From the NCBI RefSeq assembly GCF_000719115.1, contig NZ_JOEA01000040.1:1-20407 (forward strand): DNA of 20,407 nt. Reading direction: 5' to 3'. This DNA is from Lentzea albidocapillata (GTDB lineage Bacteria; Actinomycetota; Actinomycetes; Mycobacteriales; Pseudonocardiaceae). Made by a program: the position numbers and the translations under genes. Of this stretch, positions 5,900 through 13,956 are shown in pieces; within the stretch, counting starts at the first letter, position 1, and every line of letters starts with the position of its first letter. The notes under the pieces are model-generated. The model searched no databases. It saw only the letters and a program-made list of their open reading frames with translations, and had not been told where the DNA came from.

Positions 5900-6901
5900 G
5901 TGAGAAGGATTCTTGCTGCCGTCGTCGCTGCTGTGGCGGTGACCGGTTGTTCGGCCGGCACGTCGACGGCGCCGCAGTCGCACGAGGTCACGCTGGTGAC
6001 GCACGACTCGTTCGCCGTGAAGCCGGAGGTGCTGGAGGAGTTCCGGAAGTCCTCCGGGATCACCGTGAAGCAGCTCGCGAGCGGTGACGCGGGCGAGCTC
6101 ACGAACAAGCTGGTGCTCACCAAGTCGAACCCGATCGGTGACGTCGCGTTCGGTGTCGACTCGACGTTCGCCTCGCGGGCTCTGAACGAGGGCGTGTTCG
6201 CCGAGTACGCCTCGCCGGAGGCCTCGAAGGGCGCGCAGCGCTACAAGGCCGACGACTCGAACCGCCTGCAGGCCGTCGACGTCGGTGACGTGTGCCTGAA
6301 CATCGACCCGGCCAAGCTCGGCGGCGTCGAGCCCCAGTCGTACGACGACCTGATCGACCCGAAGTTCAAGGACAAGCTGGTCGTCGAGAACCCGGCCACG
6401 TCCTCGCCCGGTCTCGCGTTCCTGCTCGGCACGATCGCCAAGTACGGCGAGAACGGCTGGCAGGAGTACTGGACCAAGCTCAGGGCCAACGGCGTCAAGG
6501 TCGTGAGCGGCTGGGAAGAGGCCTACAACCAGGAGTTCTCCGCCACCAAGGGCGACCGGCCGATCGTCGTGTCCTACGCGTCGTCGCCGTCGGCCGAGGG
6601 CGGCAGGACCAAGGCCGTGCTGGACACCTGCTACCGCCAGGTCGAGTACGCGGGCGTCCTGTCCGGCGCCAAGAACCCCGAGGACGCGAAGAAGGTCCTC
6701 GACTTCCTGCTGGGCGAGAAGTTCCAGGCCCAGGTGGCCGAGCAGATGTACGTCTACCCGTCGCGTGAAGGTGTCGCGCTGCCCGAGTCGTGGGCCAAGG
6801 ACGCGCCGTTGCCGCCGAACCCGCAGGCACTGCCCGCGGACAAGGTGAGGGACAACCGCGAGGCATGGGTCGAGCAGTGGCGCAAGCTCGTGCAGGGCTG
6901 A
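5900..6901 (+). CDS. thiB: Thiamine ABC transporter substrate-binding lipoprotein
   Basis: 333 residues with a lipoprotein signal peptide: basic MRR, a hydrophobic stretch, and the lipobox VTGC with Cys17 as the lipidated residue. The mature part is a type-2 periplasmic-binding fold of the ThiB/TbpA family: VTLVTHDSFAV starts the first lobe, GDVAFGVDSTF the ligand-facing segment, and VVSGWEEAYNQEF the hinge region. It should capture thiamine (or its phosphates) at the outer face of the membrane and pass it to ThiP. The GTG start is fixed by the riboswitch-borne GGGAGAGG. Its TGA (6899-6901) is followed 11 bases later by the likely thiP start. Confidence 0.95.
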   Translation: MRRILAAVVAAVAVTGCSAGTSTAPQSHEVTLVTHDSFAVKPEVLEEFRKSSGITVKQLASGDAGELTNKLVLTKSNPIGDVAFGVDSTFASRALNEGVFAEYASPEASKGAQRYKADDSNRLQAVDVGDVCLNIDPAKLGGVEPQSYDDLIDPKFKDKLVVENPATSSPGLAFLLGTIAKYGENGWQEYWTKLRANGVKVVSGWEEAYNQEFSATKGDRPIVVSYASSPSAEGGRTKAVLDTCYRQVEYAGVLSGAKNPEDAKKVLDFLLGEKFQAQVAEQMYVYPSREGVALPESWAKDAPLPPNPQALPADKVRDNREAWVEQWRKLVQG

Positions 6902-6912
6902 GTTCCCGTACG

Positions 6913-8484
6913 GTGTGGTCGGCGGCGGCGCTGCTGCCGCTGGCCTTCCTGGCCCTCTTCTTCGCCTGGCCCGTGCTGGCGATCGTGTCGCTCGGGCTGC
7001 GCGAAGGTGGTGTGCTGTCGGCGCTGTCCGACAGCGACACCTGGGAACTCGTCGGCTTCACGCTGGGACAGGCGCTGGCGTCGACGGTCGTGGCGGTCGT
7101 CGCCGGGATGCCGCTGGCGTTCGTGCTGGCGCGGTGCCGGATTCGCGGGCTCGGGCTGATCAGAGCCGCCGTGATGGTGCCGTTCGTGCTGCCGACCGTG
7201 GTGGTGGGCCTGGCCTTCCGGACGTTCTGGCCGGACGGCGGGGTGCTGCCGATCGTGCTGGCCAACGCGTTCTTCAACGTCGCCGTGGTCGCGCGGACCG
7301 TCGGTGGGCTGTGGGCGCACACGGATCGACGCGCTGAGGACGCGGCCCGGGCTCTGGGTGCTTCGCGTCCGCGCGCGTTCCTGTCGGTGGTGCTGCCCGC
7401 CCTGGCGCCGGCGATCGGGTCGGCCGCGGCGGTCGTGTTCCTGTTCTGCGCCACCAGTTTCGGTGTCGTGCTGGTGCTGGGCGGGTCGAAGTACCGGACG
7501 CTGGAGACCGAGATCTACCTGCGCACGGTCGAGCTGTTCGACCTGTCCGGGGCGGCGGCGTTGTCGTTGCTGCAGTTCGCCGCCGTGCTGGCGGTGCTGG
7601 TGCTGGGCGCGCTGGCCCGGCGCCGGCGGGAAACCGCGCTGGCGTTGCGGAACAGGGAAGAGCTGGCGCGACGGCCGTCCGGCGGCGAGTGGTACGTGGT
7701 CCTCGCCGCGTTCGCCGTCGTGGTGGCGTTGCTGACGCCCGTCGTCGGGCTGGTGACGCGCTCACTGTCCACAAGAGACGGCTGGAGTTTCGCCGGGTAC
7801 GTGGCGCTGAATACGCGCGGCGACCGCGGCACGCTGGCGGTCACCGGCATCGACGCCGCGGTGAACTCGCTGCGGACGGCCTTCGACGCCACCCTGGTCG
7901 CGCTGGTGGTCGGGGTGTTCTCGGCCGTCGTGCTGGTCGGGTTGCGGCGGTCGGGCGCCCGCTTCGCCGAGGTGCTGGACACCGCGTTGATGCTGCCGCT
8001 CGGCGTGTCCGCGGTGACGGTCGGCTTCGGGTACCTGATCACGATGGACGCGCTGCCGGGCGATTTCCGCACGTCGCCGCTGCTGGTGCCGCTGGCGCAG
8101 GCGCTGGTGGTGACGCCGTTGATCGTGCGGATGGTGCTGCCGGTGCTGAGGGCCGTCGACGAACGGCTGCGGCAGGCGGCGGCGACGCTGGGCGCCTCGC
8201 CGTCGCGGGTGTGGCGTGAGGTGGACCTTCCGCTGGTCGGGCGGTCCCTGGTGGCGGCGGCCGGGTTCGGGTTCGTCGTGGCGCTGGGGGAGTTCGGGGC
8301 CACGAGCTTCCTGGCCAGGCCGGACGCGCCGACGTTGCCGGTGGTGATCGCGCGGCTGATGTCGCGGCCGGGGGAGTTGAACAGCCAGATGGCCTACGCG
8401 GCGTGCGCGCTGCTGATGGTCGTGACGGTCGGGTGCGTGCTGCTGATCGAGCGGTTGCGCGTGCCGAGCAGCGGGGAGTTCTGA
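6913..8484 (+). CDS. thiP: Thiamine ABC transporter permease (double-domain)
   Basis: About 523 residues from GTG 6913, which lies immediately before the first membrane helix (VWSAAALLPLAFLALFFAW). The frame is open upstream inside thiB, but those residues are shadow. The protein has about twelve membrane helices in two homologous halves, and each half carries an EAA loop: AEDAARALGASRPRAFLSVV in the first and RQAAATLGASPSRVWREVDL in the second. This is the fused-permease architecture of ThiP, which moves thiamine across the membrane using ThiQ. Its TGA overlaps the thiQ ATG (8482-8486, TGATG), so the two are translationally coupled. No strong ribosome-binding site is visible at the start. 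Confidence 0.93.
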   Translation: MWSAAALLPLAFLALFFAWPVLAIVSLGLREGGVLSALSDSDTWELVGFTLGQALASTVVAVVAGMPLAFVLARCRIRGLGLIRAAVMVPFVLPTVVVGLAFRTFWPDGGVLPIVLANAFFNVAVVARTVGGLWAHTDRRAEDAARALGASRPRAFLSVVLPALAPAIGSAAAVVFLFCATSFGVVLVLGGSKYRTLETEIYLRTVELFDLSGAAALSLLQFAAVLAVLVLGALARRRRETALALRNREELARRPSGGEWYVVLAAFAVVVALLTPVVGLVTRSLSTRDGWSFAGYVALNTRGDRGTLAVTGIDAAVNSLRTAFDATLVALVVGVFSAVVLVGLRRSGARFAEVLDTALMLPLGVSAVTVGFGYLITMDALPGDFRTSPLLVPLAQALVVTPLIVRMVLPVLRAVDERLRQAAATLGASPSRVWREVDLPLVGRSLVAAAGFGFVVALGEFGATSFLARPDAPTLPVVIARLMSRPGELNSQMAYAACALLMVVTVGCVLLIERLRVPSSGEF

Positions 8485-9437
8485 TGGCACTGGAACTGGA
8501 CTCGATCACCGTCCGCTATGGACAGATGGCCGCGGTGTCGGACGTGTCGCTTTCGGTGGCGGACGGCGAGGTCGTGGCGCTGCTCGGGCCGTCGGGATGC
8601 GGCAAGTCGACGTTGCTGCGCACGGTGGCCGGGCTGGAGAAGCCCACCTCGGGATCTGTCTCCTGGGACACCACCGATCTGACCGGCGTCCCGGTGCACC
8701 GGCGCGAGTTCGGGCTGGTCTTCCAGGACGGGCAGCTGTTCCCGCACCGGACGGTCGCCGGGAACGTGGCGTTCGGCCTGCGGATGAAGAAGGTCGAGCG
8801 CGAGGCGCGGGACAAGCGTGTGCTGTCGCTGCTGGAGCTGGTCGGGCTCGAAGGTTATGCCGATCGCCGGGTGACGCAGCTGTCCGGCGGCGAGCAGCAA
8901 CGGGTGGCGCTGGCGCGGGCCCTGGCTCCCTCGCCCCGGTTGTTGCTGCTGGACGAGCCGCTGTCGGCGCTGGACAGGGCGTTGCGCGAACAGCTCGCGG
9001 TCGACCTCGCGCGGTTGCTGCGCGAGGCCGCGACCACGGCTCTGGTCGTGACGCACGACCACGACGAGGCCTTCACGCTGGCCGACCGGGTGGCGATCAT
9101 GTCGCGCGGCCGGATCGTCCAGGTCGGCCCGCCGGCCGAGGTGTGGTCGTCGCCCGTGGACGTGGAGACCGCGAAGTTCCTGGGCTGCAACAAGTTCGTA
9201 CCCGGCTCGTTCGTCGGGCTGGACGTGGAACGGGTCGGGCTGCGGGCCACGGCGCTGCGGGTCGACTCCGACGGGCTGATCGAGGGCACGGTGGTGGAGC
9301 GGGTCCATCGGCGCGATCACGTGCGGCTGCTCGTGGAGATCGACGGCGAGGAGTACGAGGCCGTGGGGCCGATGACCGAGATCGGGGACCGGGTCCGGCT
9401 CGAAATTGACTTGGACGGGGTCGCCCGCATCGGTTAG
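8484..9437 (+). CDS. thiQ: Thiamine ABC transporter ATP-binding protein
   Basis: 317 residues. Walker A is GPSGCGKST (35-43), the Q-loop is in VFQDGQLFPH, the signature is LSGGEQQR (133-140), Walker B is LLLLDEP with Asp157-Glu158, and the H-loop His191 is in VTHDHDEAF. After about residue 235 there is a C-terminal beta-rich extension (TOBE-like) not found in the short E. coli ThiQ; this is common in actinobacterial importers of the CUT1/Fbp type. It energises ThiP. The start is the ATG embedded in the thiP stop. An iron(III) or polyamine specificity would be possible for the ATPase alone, but the riboswitch and ThiB decide for thiamine. Confidence 0.94.
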   Translation: MALELDSITVRYGQMAAVSDVSLSVADGEVVALLGPSGCGKSTLLRTVAGLEKPTSGSVSWDTTDLTGVPVHRREFGLVFQDGQLFPHRTVAGNVAFGLRMKKVEREARDKRVLSLLELVGLEGYADRRVTQLSGGEQQRVALARALAPSPRLLLLDEPLSALDRALREQLAVDLARLLREAATTALVVTHDHDEAFTLADRVAIMSRGRIVQVGPPAEVWSSPVDVETAKFLGCNKFVPGSFVGLDVERVGLRATALRVDSDGLIEGTVVERVHRRDHVRLLVEIDGEEYEAVGPMTEIGDRVRLEIDLDGVARIG

Positions 9438-9448
9438 CTGTGGGTCCT

Positions 9449-10207
9449 ATGGGATCTCTCGAAGGACGGGTCGCGCTCGTCACGGGCGTGAGCAGGCGGC
9501 AGGGCATCGGGTACGCGATCGCGCAACGGCTGGCGGGGCTGGGCGCGGATCTGTTCGTGCAGCACCACGTCGCGCATGACGCCGAGCGGCCGTGGGGCGC
9601 TGATTCGATCGAGGACGTCATCGCGGGCATCGGCGGCCGCGTCGAGCACGCCGGTGCCGATCTCGCTCTGCCGGACGCGCCCGACCGGCTGATGGCGGCC
9701 GCGGTCGAGGCTTACGGGCGTGTCGACGTGCTGGTGTGCAACCACGCGAGCAGCGGGCCGGACGGCGCGCTGGGTGAACTGGACGCGGAGAAGATCGACG
9801 CGCACTACGCGGTGAACACGCGGTCGTCGATCCTGTTGACGCAAGCGTTTGCCCGCCAGCACGACGGAGCGCCGGGCGGACGTGTCGTGTTCATGACGTC
9901 CGGGCAGAACCTCGGGCCGATGCCGGGTGAGATCGCCTACGCGGCGTCGAAGGGCGCGCTGGTGGGCATCATGCCGACGCTGTCGCACCAGCTGATCAGG
10001 CAGGGGATCACCGTCAACGCGGTGAACCCCGGCCCGACCGACACCGGCTACGCCGGCGAGGAGACGAGGGAGTGGGTGCGCGAACGCATGCCACTCGGCC
10101 GCTGGGGTCAGCCGGACGACGCCGCCCGGCTGATCTCCTGGCTCTGCACCGACGACGCTGAGTGGATCACCGGTCAGGTGATCAACAGCGAGGGCGGGTT
10201 TCGCTAG
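9449..10207 (+). CDS. SDR family NAD(P)-dependent oxidoreductase
   Basis: 252 residues from ATG 9449 (GTG at 9440 would add three). Classical short-chain dehydrogenase/reductase: cofactor motif TGVSRRQGIG near residues 13-22, NHAS near 90, catalytic Ser151 in MTSGQ, Tyr164 and Lys168 in YAASK, then NPGPTDTG and the C-terminal GQVINSEGGF. It resembles FabG-like reductases with a longer nucleotide loop; the substrate cannot be told. It begins only 11 bases after the thiQ stop, in the same direction and with no terminator between, so it probably belongs to the riboswitch-controlled transcript. Its TAG shares the bases CTAG (10204-10207) with the convergent permease stop. Confidence 0.9.
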   Translation: MGSLEGRVALVTGVSRRQGIGYAIAQRLAGLGADLFVQHHVAHDAERPWGADSIEDVIAGIGGRVEHAGADLALPDAPDRLMAAAVEAYGRVDVLVCNHASSGPDGALGELDAEKIDAHYAVNTRSSILLTQAFARQHDGAPGGRVVFMTSGQNLGPMPGEIAYAASKGALVGIMPTLSHQLIRQGITVNAVNPGPTDTGYAGEETREWVRERMPLGRWGQPDDAARLISWLCTDDAEWITGQVINSEGGFR

Positions 10208-11016
10208 CTGTCCTTCGTGACCAGGCGGATTGCCGCCAGGCCCGTGCCGATCAACAGGTAGCACCCGGCGAGCAGCGTGCTGTCGCCGATCTGCCCGAGC
10301 GGGATCGGATCGCGCATCACGTCGATCAGCCCCGGGAAGCCCGTCGTGATCAGGAACGGGTGCAGCCAGTCCAGCGAGGTGAACTGCCCCAGCACCTGGA
10401 ACACGATGATCGTCGTCATCGTCGCCGCCTGCACCACCAGTGGGTGCTCGGTGGTCGACGAGACGGCGAGGGCCACGGCGCCGATCGCCACCATCTGGAA
10501 CGTCACCAGCAGGATGAACAAACCGATGCGCGCCAGGCCCTCTGCGGTCGAGAGCGTGGTGCCGGACAGCGTCATCATGCCGTCGGTGCCGAGGAACGCC
10601 GTGCCCGCGATGATGCCGACGACGGCCATCAGCGTGACGGCGAACAGCGACATCGCGGTGAGGCCGAAGAGCTTCACGAACAGCAGCCGCACGCGTGACA
10701 CCGGTGCGACCAGCAGGCCGCGCAACGTGCCGTGCTGGGCCTCGCCCGCGAGTCCGTCCGCCGCCCAGATCGACGCCACCAGCGGTAGCAACAGGTTGAG
10801 CGACAGGAACAACGTGAAGATCGGCACGACCATGCCGTTGCCCTGCAGGATGGCGCCGAGCCCGGGAGGCCCGCCGCCGCTCTCACCGTCGTCGCTCGCG
10901 GTCCAGATGCCGAAGCTGATGAGGATCGGGACGAGCATCAGGCCGAACAACCCGATGAGGGTCCGCGGCCGGCGCAGCATCCAGCGCACCTCGGAACCGA
11001 ACTGCCGCGTGATCAT
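10204..11016 (-). CDS. ABC-2 type transporter permease
   Basis: 270 residues with six predicted membrane helices (roughly 19-38, 62-84, 112-134, 158-180, 185-205, 245-262), a Gly-rich external loop after helix 1, and the cytoplasmic EAQHGTLRGLLVAPVSR segment typical of ABC-2 exporters. The ATG at 11016 overlaps the TGA of the ATPase gene (ATGA, 11013-11016), so it is made in step with it. The frame remains open upstream through the ATPase gene, which is a shadow. It should form the membrane channel for the ATPase encoded just upstream; the substrate is unknown. Confidence 0.9.
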   Translation of the reverse strand: MITRQFGSEVRWMLRRPRTLIGLFGLMLVPILISFGIWTASDDGESGGGPPGLGAILQGNGMVVPIFTLFLSLNLLLPLVASIWAADGLAGEAQHGTLRGLLVAPVSRVRLLFVKLFGLTAMSLFAVTLMAVVGIIAGTAFLGTDGMMTLSGTTLSTAEGLARIGLFILLVTFQMVAIGAVALAVSSTTEHPLVVQAATMTTIIVFQVLGQFTSLDWLHPFLITTGFPGLIDVMRDPIPLGQIGDSTLLAGCYLLIGTGLAAIRLVTKDS

Positions 11017-12017
11017 CGCCGTCCCCCGTCCAGAGTGTCCACAGCGGACATTCCGCGCTCGGCCTCCTCGGCCTCGGTGAGCCGTGCGAACAGCTCCTCC
11101 AGGCCGGTCTTCCAGCGTGTCGCCTCGAAGACGCGGGCGCCGCCCTGGACGAGCGTCTCGATCACCTGCGGCGCGCTCGTCCCGGCGAGCTCGACCCGAA
11201 GGCCCTCGCCGAGCGGGCGGGCGGAGATCTTGGCCTGGCGGAGAGCGCTCAACGCCGTCTCGACGTCCGGGGTGATCACCTGGAGCGCCGAACCGCCCGC
11301 CTGCAGCAGTTCGGTCAGTTCTCCCTGTGCCACCACGGTGCCGCGGTGCAGCACCGCGACGTGCGTGCAGGTCGCCTCGACCTCGCTCAGCAGGTGGCTG
11401 GAGACGAGGACGGTGCTGCCGGCCGCGTGCAGGTCCGCGATGATCTTGCGGATCTCCCGCGTGCCCGCCGGGTCGAGGCCGTTGGTCGGCTCGTCGAGGA
11501 CGACGAGCCTGCGCGGCACGAGCAACGCCGCGGCCAGGCCGAGACGTTGCTTCATGCCGAGCGAGTAACCCCGGTACCTGCGGTGGGCCGCCTGGGCGAG
11601 CCCGACGCGTTCGATGGCGTCCTCGACTGCCTGCTTGATCTCCTTGCGAGGCAGCAGAGGCTCGAACGCGGCACACCTGACGAGGTTCTCCCGTCCACTG
11701 AGGAACGGATGGAACCCCGGACCCTCGACCAGCGCGCCCACGTGCGGCAGCGCCTGCTCGGCTCCCTCTGGCAGCGGCTTTCCGAGCAGTTCGATCTCCC
11801 CCTGCGTGGGGCGGACCAACCCGAGCAGCATCCGGATCGTGGTCGTCTTGCCGGACCCGTTGGGTCCGAGCATGCCGAGCACGGCACCTTCCGGCAGCTC
11901 CAGGTCGACGCGGTCCACGGCGACCGTGCTCCCGTACTCCTTGCGCAGACCTTTGGTCCGCGCGGCGACAGCTGTCTTGCTGAGCGCTGTCGCCGGCGCG
12001 CTGGTCGAGGTGGTCAC
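11013..12017 (-). CDS. ABC transporter ATP-binding protein (ABC-2 exporter type)
   Basis: 334 residues from GTG 12017, which overlaps the TGA of the LolA-like gene (GTGA, 12014-12017). Walker A is GPNGSGKTT (51-59), the Q-loop region is around GALVEGPGFHPFLSG, the signature is YSLGMKQRLGLA, Walker B is LVVLDEPTNGLD and the switch is VLVSSHLLSE. The LGMKQR signature and C-terminal extension of about 100 residues (ending ELFARLTEAEEA...) are those of the bacitracin/antimicrobial-peptide-type exporters (CcmA/BcrA-like). It pairs with the downstream permease. The family exports peptides, drugs or lipids; substrate here unknown. Confidence 0.92.
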   Translation of the reverse strand: MTTSTSAPATALSKTAVAARTKGLRKEYGSTVAVDRVDLELPEGAVLGMLGPNGSGKTTTIRMLLGLVRPTQGEIELLGKPLPEGAEQALPHVGALVEGPGFHPFLSGRENLVRCAAFEPLLPRKEIKQAVEDAIERVGLAQAAHRRYRGYSLGMKQRLGLAAALLVPRRLVVLDEPTNGLDPAGTREIRKIIADLHAAGSTVLVSSHLLSEVEATCTHVAVLHRGTVVAQGELTELLQAGGSALQVITPDVETALSALRQAKISARPLGEGLRVELAGTSAPQVIETLVQGGARVFEATRWKTGLEELFARLTEAEEAERGMSAVDTLDGGRR

Positions 12018-13087
12018 TTCACCTGTCCGATCGTGTCGAACAGGACCTGCTCGGGCACGGCACCCGCGACGACACGGCCGTCGTCCGCGATCAGGATCGT
12101 GGCGACCTTCGTGTTGAAGATCTGGCCGCTACCCCAGGCACCGCTGACCTTCTTGGTGAACTTGTCGACCAGGCCCTGAGCCTCGGCGGGAACCTGGGTC
12201 ATGGCCTCGGCCGGAATGCGTGCGCCGACGACCGTGTCCCAGCCCGTGCCGAAGATCTGCGGGTCCTTGCCCTGCAACGCCTGCTCCAGGCCGAGCTCCG
12301 GTCCGCGGTCGCGGTCCTTCTGCTCCTTGGCCTCCGGCGTGGTGACCTTGGCCTGGGCCGGCGGCGTGAACTCGAAGAGCTTCGGGTCCTGCGCGCCGAC
12401 GTTGATCTCGCTGAAGCCGACCGTGCCCGCGGGCTCGCTCGCCCCGTTGGTCAGCACGGCCACGCGCAACGGCATCTTCAGCTCGGCGTCGACCGCGATC
12501 CGCACCTCGCGGATCAGGGTCTTCTCGCTGGCCTTGGGGGTCAGCACGAGCTCGTAGGCGGCACGGTTCGCGACTCGCGCGGTGCCGTCGACGCTGATGT
12601 CGCTGAACTCCTTGGTCATGCCGACGACCTGCTTGGCCGCGGTGGCCGGGTCGACCGACTGGGCCTTCTGCTCGTCCGGCTTCGGCTGGTCCGCCTTGTG
12701 CTCGGCCTTGGTGACCTCGTTGTCCGCGGAGTTCCAAGACCACGTGGTCTTGCCGTCGTTCACGATGGTCTGCTCGGACTGGCCGTTAGGCAGGGCGGCG
12801 CGGAACTTGCCGTTGCCGTCCGTCCAGATCCGCGCGCTGTGCTTGCCGTCGGCGAGCTGCGGGATCTCGGCGAGCGACGGCAGGCCGAGCTTGTTGTCGA
12901 CCTCCACGGTCCCGCCGAAAGCACCCGGCTTGCTCGTCAGCACCTGTTCGACGAGTGACTCCGCGGACACGTCCGGGAGTGATGGCGGCTGGCCCGCACC
13001 CGCTGGCATGGCGGCAAGGCTGAGCCCTGCCATACCGGTGATCACACCGGCCGCCGCAGCGGCCAGGGTCACCTTTCGCTTGTTCAT
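12014..13087 (-). CDS. Secreted LolA/RseB-fold protein
   Basis: 357 residues from ATG 13087, with a strong GGAGGAGGGG ribosome-binding site; a longer frame to 13120 exists but lacks this support. An N-terminal signal peptide (MNKRKVTLAAAAAG...) ends near AMPAGAG with no lipobox, so it is probably secreted or retained at the wall. The mature part starts SLPDVSAESLVEQVLTSK, and the beta-rich body has the half-barrel pattern of LolA/MucB-RseB proteins (annotated in actinobacteria as LolA-like or outer-membrane-lipoprotein carrier-like). A charged linker with Lys/Asp/Glu lies near residues 135-150. It is the first gene of an operon with an ABC transporter and is divergent from a two-component system. 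A lipid- or peptide-binding role is inferred from fold and context. Confidence 0.82.
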   Translation of the reverse strand: MNKRKVTLAAAAAGVITGMAGLSLAAMPAGAGQPPSLPDVSAESLVEQVLTSKPGAFGGTVEVDNKLGLPSLAEIPQLADGKHSARIWTDGNGKFRAALPNGQSEQTIVNDGKTTWSWNSADNEVTKAEHKADQPKPDEQKAQSVDPATAAKQVVGMTKEFSDISVDGTARVANRAAYELVLTPKASEKTLIREVRIAVDAELKMPLRVAVLTNGASEPAGTVGFSEINVGAQDPKLFEFTPPAQAKVTTPEAKEQKDRDRGPELGLEQALQGKDPQIFGTGWDTVVGARIPAEAMTQVPAEAQGLVDKFTKKVSGAWGSGQIFNTKVATILIADDGRVVAGAVPEQVLFDTIGQVK

Positions 13088-13137
13088 CAGTTGTCCCCTC
13101 CTCCAAGGGCTTGTACCCATAGCTTGGTGGTGGGTTG

Positions 13138-13230
13138 CTGAGATGGTGCTGAGACTACTCCCACCTGCGGTTTTGTGCCTGTTCCCAGGTGTTTCCTGAG
13201 AGTCGGCTGAGATCTTGTGCGCAGCTGAGA
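13138..13230. promoter_or_regulatory. Phased CTGAGA direct repeats (probable response-regulator binding sites)
   Basis: Five copies of CTGAGA lie in the 167-base gap between the LolA-like gene and the response regulator: 13138-13143, 13149-13154, 13196-13201, 13207-13212 and 13225-13230. The first four form two pairs, each with an exact 11-bp period, the spacing at which OmpR/PhoB-type dimers bind. On the minus strand the first pair reads TCTCAG-N5-TCTCAG; its proximal copy is 16 bases from TATGGG (13121-13116), a possible -10 box for the LolA-like operon. The second pair lies just upstream of the regulator's own GTG (13255). Confidence 0.7.
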
Positions 13231-13254
13231 GCCGCGCGCGGCATGCTGTGACCC

Positions 13255-13956
13255 GTGAAGCCTCGAGTGCTGGTCGTGGACGACGAAGTCGGCGTGCGCC
13301 GGGCTTTGGAGCGTGGCCTTTCGGCCGAGGGCATGGAGGTCGTCACCGCCTCCGACGGGCCCACGGCGTTGCGGGTCGCGTTGACCGGGGCCTTCGACGT
13401 GGTGTTGCTCGACATCATGCTGCCCGGGCTGTCGGGCTACCGCGTGCTGCAGCGCATGCGCGCCGACGGGGTGCGGACGCCCGTGCTGATGGTGTCGGCG
13501 AAGGACGGGGAGGTCGACCAGGCGGACGGGCTGGACCTAGGCGCCGACGGCTACCTGGTCAAGCCGTTCAGCTTTGTCGTGCTGGTGGCCCAGGTCAGGG
13601 CGTTGCTGCGACGGGGTGGCGGGGCGCGCCGGAGGCTGACGCTGGGGCACCTGGTCATCGACCGCGGGTTGCGCGAGGTCAGCTGGGGCGGGCACGACGT
13701 GTCGCTGTCGCCACGCGAGTACGCGGTGCTCGACGTGCTGGCGTCGCGGGCGGGGTCCGTGGTGACCAAGGACGAGCTGCTGCGGACCGTCTGGGGAGAC
13801 GAGCAGGCCGCGACCAGGAACGCCGTCGAGGTCTACGTCGGATACCTCCGGCGCAAGCTGGAAGCCGTGGGGGCCGGCGAGGTCGTGCGGACCATCCGCG
13901 GGCATGGGTACATCGCGTCCACGCCGGACCTGGACAACGCGCTGGGCAACAAGTGA
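13255..13956 (+). CDS. OmpR/PhoB-family response regulator
   Basis: 233 residues from GTG 13255. The receiver domain has the acidic pair Asp9-Asp10, phospho-acceptor Asp53 (in LLDIMLPG), Ser81 and Lys103 (in YLVKPF). The C-terminal winged helix (about 125-225) includes LSPREYAVLDVLASRAG, TKDELLRTVWG, VEVYVGYLRRKLE and IRGHGYIA. Its TGA overlaps the GTG of the kinase gene (GTGA, 13953-13956), so regulator and sensor are translationally coupled. The phased CTGAGA repeats upstream probably mean autoregulation and control of the divergent LolA-like/ABC operon; this is inferred. Confidence 0.96.
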   Translation: MKPRVLVVDDEVGVRRALERGLSAEGMEVVTASDGPTALRVALTGAFDVVLLDIMLPGLSGYRVLQRMRADGVRTPVLMVSAKDGEVDQADGLDLGADGYLVKPFSFVVLVAQVRALLRRGGGARRRLTLGHLVIDRGLREVSWGGHDVSLSPREYAVLDVLASRAGSVVTKDELLRTVWGDEQAATRNAVEVYVGYLRRKLEAVGAGEVVRTIRGHGYIASTPDLDNALGNK

